Shown here: piece after piece, positions 6,598 to 8,631 of the stretch
How positions within the stretch are numbered: the first letter of the stretch is position 1
Layout: the number at the start of each line of letters is the position of its first letter
DNA from: an uncultured Bacteroidales bacterium
GTDB taxonomy: Bacteria > Bacteroidota > Bacteroidia > Bacteroidales > Muribaculaceae
DNA: 8,631 nucleotides
Direction of reading: 5' to 3'
NCBI GenBank assembly: GCA_900554845.1
Contig: USIY01000081.1
Coordinates: 1 to 8,631, forward strand
Notes under the pieces: model-generated
What the model was told of the DNA's origin: nothing
What the model saw: the letters and a program-made list of their open reading frames with translations, nothing else
Databases searched by the model: none
Program-made: the position numbers and the translations under genes

Positions 6598-8235
6598 TTA
6601 CATCATGCCGCCCATTCCTCCCATACCGGGTGCGGGAGCGGGCATGGCGGGAGTTTCCTCCTTCTTGTCGGCGATAACACATTCCGTTGTCAGGAACATG
6701 CCTGCTATGCTTGCTGCGTTTTCCAGAGCCACACGAGTAACTTTGGCAGGATCGATCACGCCGGTCTCCAGGAAATTCTCGAAAGAGTCGGTGCGGGCGT
6801 TGAAACCGTAGTCACCTTTGCCTTCACGTACTTTCTGGAGAATAACGGCACCTTCCACACCGGCGTTCTCCATGATCTGACGCATCGGTTCCTCGATGGC
6901 ACGACGGATAATGGCTATACCTGTATTCTCATCATCGTTGTCTCCCTTCAGCTCGTCCAGAGCCTCGCAGCAACGAATGTAAGCCACACCACCGCCGGGC
7001 ACAATGCCTTCGGCAATAGCTGCTCGAGTGGCGCTAAGAGCGTCGTCAACGCGGTCTTTCTTTTCCTTCATCTCCACCTCAGAGGGAGCGCCGATGTAAA
7101 GAACGGCGACTCCGCCGGCGAGTTTTGCCAGACGTTCCTGAAGTTTTTCCTTGTCATAGTTGCTGGTGGTCGTCTCGATCTGCGCCTTGATCTGACCTAC
7201 GCGTGAAGCGATCGCTTCGCTTGAACCGGCACCGTTGACGATGGTTGTATTGTCCTTGTTGACGGTAACCTTCTCGGCAGTGCCAAGATCGTTGATCGTT
7301 GCCTGAGCCAGCTGCATGCCCTTCACTTCGCTGATGACGGTACCGTTTGTAAGAACGGCGATGTCCTCGAGCATCTCCTTGCGGCGGTCGCCGAAACCGG
7401 GAGCCTTGACAGCACAGATCTTCAACGATCCGCGGAGACGGTTAACCACCAAAGTGGCCAGAGCCTCGTTGTCAACATCCTCGGCAATGATCAGCATCGG
7501 ACGTCCTGACTGCGCCACAGCCTCCAGAACAGGAAGCATATCCTTCAGATTCGAAATTTTCTTATCGTAGAGAAGAATGTAAGGGTTCTCCATCTCGCAC
7601 TCCATTTTGTCGGAGTTGGTTACGAAATAGGGACTGATATAACCGCGGTCGAACTGCATACCCTCTACAACCTCGACAGTAGTCTCGGTTCCCTTGGCTT
7701 CCTCGACTGTGATGACGCCCTCTTTCTTAACCTTTCTCATAGCCTCGGCGATCAGATGGCCTATTTCCTCGTCGTTATTGGCCGATATACGGGCAACATC
7801 CTCAATTTTCTTGAAATCATCGCCCACCTCGACGCTCTGGGCCTTGATATTCTCCACAACTTTGGAAACAGCCTTGTCGATACCGCGCTTCAGATCCATA
7901 GGATTTGCACCGGCGGCTACGTTCTTAAGGCCAACGTTCACGATGGCCTGTGCAAGAACGGTTGCGGTAGTGGTGCCGTCACCTGCCTGGTCGCCAGTCT
8001 TGGAAGCCACTTCCTTTACAAGCTGGGCGCCCATGTTCTGGAAAGGATCTTCCAGCTCTATTTCTCGCGCTACGGTAACACCATCCTTCGTGATGTGGGG
8101 CGCACCATATTTCTTCTCAATAATTACGTTACGGCCTTTGGGACCCAACGTTACCTTTACGGCGTCGGCAAGTGCGTCAACACCATTTTTGAGCTCTTCG
8201 CGAGCCTTTATATTGAATTTAATTTCTTTTGCCAT
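6598..8235 (-). CDS. groEL: Chaperonin GroEL (Hsp60)
   Basis: This 545-residue protein is a full-length GroEL, the ATP-driven cytoplasmic folding chamber made of two stacked seven-subunit rings capped by GroES. Visible hallmarks are the N-terminal KFNIKAREELKNGVDALADAV, the nucleotide loop VTLGPKGRNV at 28-37, Asp51 in KDGVTVA, the GDGTTTATV motif with Asp86, the catalytic region RVDDALSATRAA at 395-406 with D397/D398, and EGIVPGGGVA at 409-418. The C-terminal tail is the usual Gly-Met repeat (GMGGMGGMM). The start ATG at 8233-8235 begins the standard MAKEI. It follows groES by 45 bases on the same strand, the classic groES-groEL operon. No truncation or unusual residue was seen. Its isoleucine codons are mainly ATC/ATT, consistent with a highly expressed gene. 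Confidence 0.99.
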   Translation of the reverse strand: MAKEIKFNIKAREELKNGVDALADAVKVTLGPKGRNVIIEKKYGAPHITKDGVTVAREIELEDPFQNMGAQLVKEVASKTGDQAGDGTTTATVLAQAIVNVGLKNVAAGANPMDLKRGIDKAVSKVVENIKAQSVEVGDDFKKIEDVARISANNDEEIGHLIAEAMRKVKKEGVITVEEAKGTETTVEVVEGMQFDRGYISPYFVTNSDKMECEMENPYILLYDKKISNLKDMLPVLEAVAQSGRPMLIIAEDVDNEALATLVVNRLRGSLKICAVKAPGFGDRRKEMLEDIAVLTNGTVISEVKGMQLAQATINDLGTAEKVTVNKDNTTIVNGAGSSEAIASRVGQIKAQIETTTSNYDKEKLQERLAKLAGGVAVLYIGAPSEVEMKEKKDRVDDALSATRAAIAEGIVPGGGVAYIRCCEALDELKGDNDDENTGIAIIRRAIEEPMRQIMENAGVEGAVILQKVREGKGDYGFNARTDSFENFLETGVIDPAKVTRVALENAASIAGMFLTTECVIADKKEETPAMPAPAPGMGGMGGMM

Positions 8236-8280
8236 TGTTTCAATAAATTACATTGATTGTCTTTGTGTTACATCAGGATG

Positions 8281-8556
8281 TCAGTCTGCCAATACAGCAA
8301 GCACATCGCTTTGGCGCATCATCAGATATTTCACGCCCTCCAGTTCAATCTCGGTTCCGGCATATTTGCCGAACAGGACCTTGTCGCCCTCTTTAAGAAC
8401 CATTGGATCGTCCTTAGTGCCCTGGCCTACAGCAAGCACTGTGCCACGGAGTGGTTTTTCCTTTGCAGAATCAGGAATGATAATTCCTCCTAATGTTGTT
8501 TCCTCTGCCGCGGTGGGCTCAATAAGCACGCGGTCAGCAAGCGGTTTAATATTCAT
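8281..8556 (-). CDS. groES: Co-chaperonin GroES (Hsp10)
   Basis: With the ATG at 8554-8556 the protein is 91 residues, starting MNIKPLADRVLIEP, the standard opening of Bacteroidales GroES. It forms the seven-subunit lid of the GroEL chamber. The mobile loop that docks on GroEL is at about residues 17-33 and includes LGGIIIPDSAKEK, with III as the hydrophobic contact. The C-terminal half has GDKVLFGKYAGTEIELEG and ends with RQSDVLAVLAD. The reading frame stays open upstream to a TTG at 8578-8580, which would add eight residues (LNKQISKI, first residue read as Met). That extension is AT-rich leader sequence without family resemblance, so the ATG is preferred. The gene leads the groES-groEL operon. 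The promoter is not clearly visible in the 75 bases upstream, and no CIRCE-type operator is present there. Confidence 0.97.
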   Translation of the reverse strand: MNIKPLADRVLIEPTAAEETTLGGIIIPDSAKEKPLRGTVLAVGQGTKDDPMVLKEGDKVLFGKYAGTEIELEGVKYLMMRQSDVLAVLAD

Positions 8557-8611
8557 AATTTTTGATATTTGTTTGTTCAATACTTCGGTTATTTTTTGAG
8601 AGTTTGTTAAC

Positions 8612-8625
8612 GGCTCCGAGGAGCC
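8612..8625. repeat. Short perfect palindrome upstream of groES
   Basis: GGCTCCGAGGAGCC consists of two 6-base arms around a GA centre, 56 bases before the groES start codon. It is GC-rich in an AT-rich leader. It is not followed by a T tract on either strand, so it is not a convincing intrinsic terminator. It could be a protein-binding site, part of a stem belonging to an upstream gene's end, or chance. It does not match the CIRCE operator. Confidence 0.4.
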
Positions 8626-8631
8626 AAGTGT

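Noticed and set aside
6424..7206. Open frame of 260 codons on the plus strand spanning the HTCS end and the groEL tail
   Set aside because: It runs through the end of the HTCS gene, the terminator hairpin and the antisense strand of groEL. The product resembles no family, and both overlapped genes are certain.
7694..8599. Open frame of 301 codons on the plus strand across groEL and groES
   Set aside because: It is antisense to two conserved genes. The serine-rich composition is typical of a reverse-frame shadow of a codon-biased gene.
8557..8631. Possible CIRCE heat-shock operator before groES
   Set aside because: Neither TTAGCACTC nor its complementary arm GAGTGCTAA occurs in this stretch; the only palindrome has a different sequence and spacing.
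1..8631. Signs of a mobile element, CRISPR array or phage-defence system
   Set aside because: No transposase, integrase, terminal inverted repeats, regularly spaced repeats or nuclease-type genes are present; all long coding regions are accounted for by the five genes described.

Overview
The window looks like chromosomal DNA from a member of the Bacteroidales. Three things point there: a hybrid two-component regulator of the type that controls polysaccharide utilization loci (PULs), the start of a SusC-type TonB-dependent outer-membrane transporter, and start codons without clear Shine-Dalgarno sites combined with promoter elements of the Bacteroidetes form TAnnTTTG. The GroEL and GroES proteins also fit this group. 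A gut family such as Muribaculaceae is possible, but I cannot confirm it without a search.

Layout from left to right. Positions 1-410 (minus strand) hold the N-terminal 136 codons of a SusC/RagA-like transporter; the rest lies off the left edge. Positions 453-2129 (minus) encode a 558-residue lipoprotein that appears surface-exposed, with Ig-like modules and a tryptophan-rich, SusE/SusF-like C-terminal half. It is transcribed before susC and probably with it (42-base gap). Positions 2130-2444 are a 315-base divergent control region with a candidate promoter on each strand. Positions 2445-6524 (plus) encode a 1359-residue hybrid two-component system (HTCS) protein: signal peptide, about 13 propeller repeats, Y_Y_Y domain, membrane segment, histidine kinase, receiver and AraC-type DNA-binding domain. 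A compact hairpin at 6534-6570 lies between this gene and the convergent groEL. Positions 6598-8235 (minus) are groEL and 8281-8556 (minus) are groES. The last 75 bases are groES upstream sequence.

How the genes work together. The HTCS probably senses a glycan breakdown product in the periplasm and activates the divergent lipoprotein-susC operon, which would bind the glycan at the cell surface and import it. The susD partner and the degrading enzymes are expected beyond the left edge. groES-groEL is a housekeeping chaperonin operon that simply borders the locus.

I do not see a wholly new system. The most unusual points are the SusE/F-like lipoprotein placed ahead of susC and the very aromatic patch within it. 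No tRNA, rRNA, CRISPR array, insertion sequence or pseudogene was seen.
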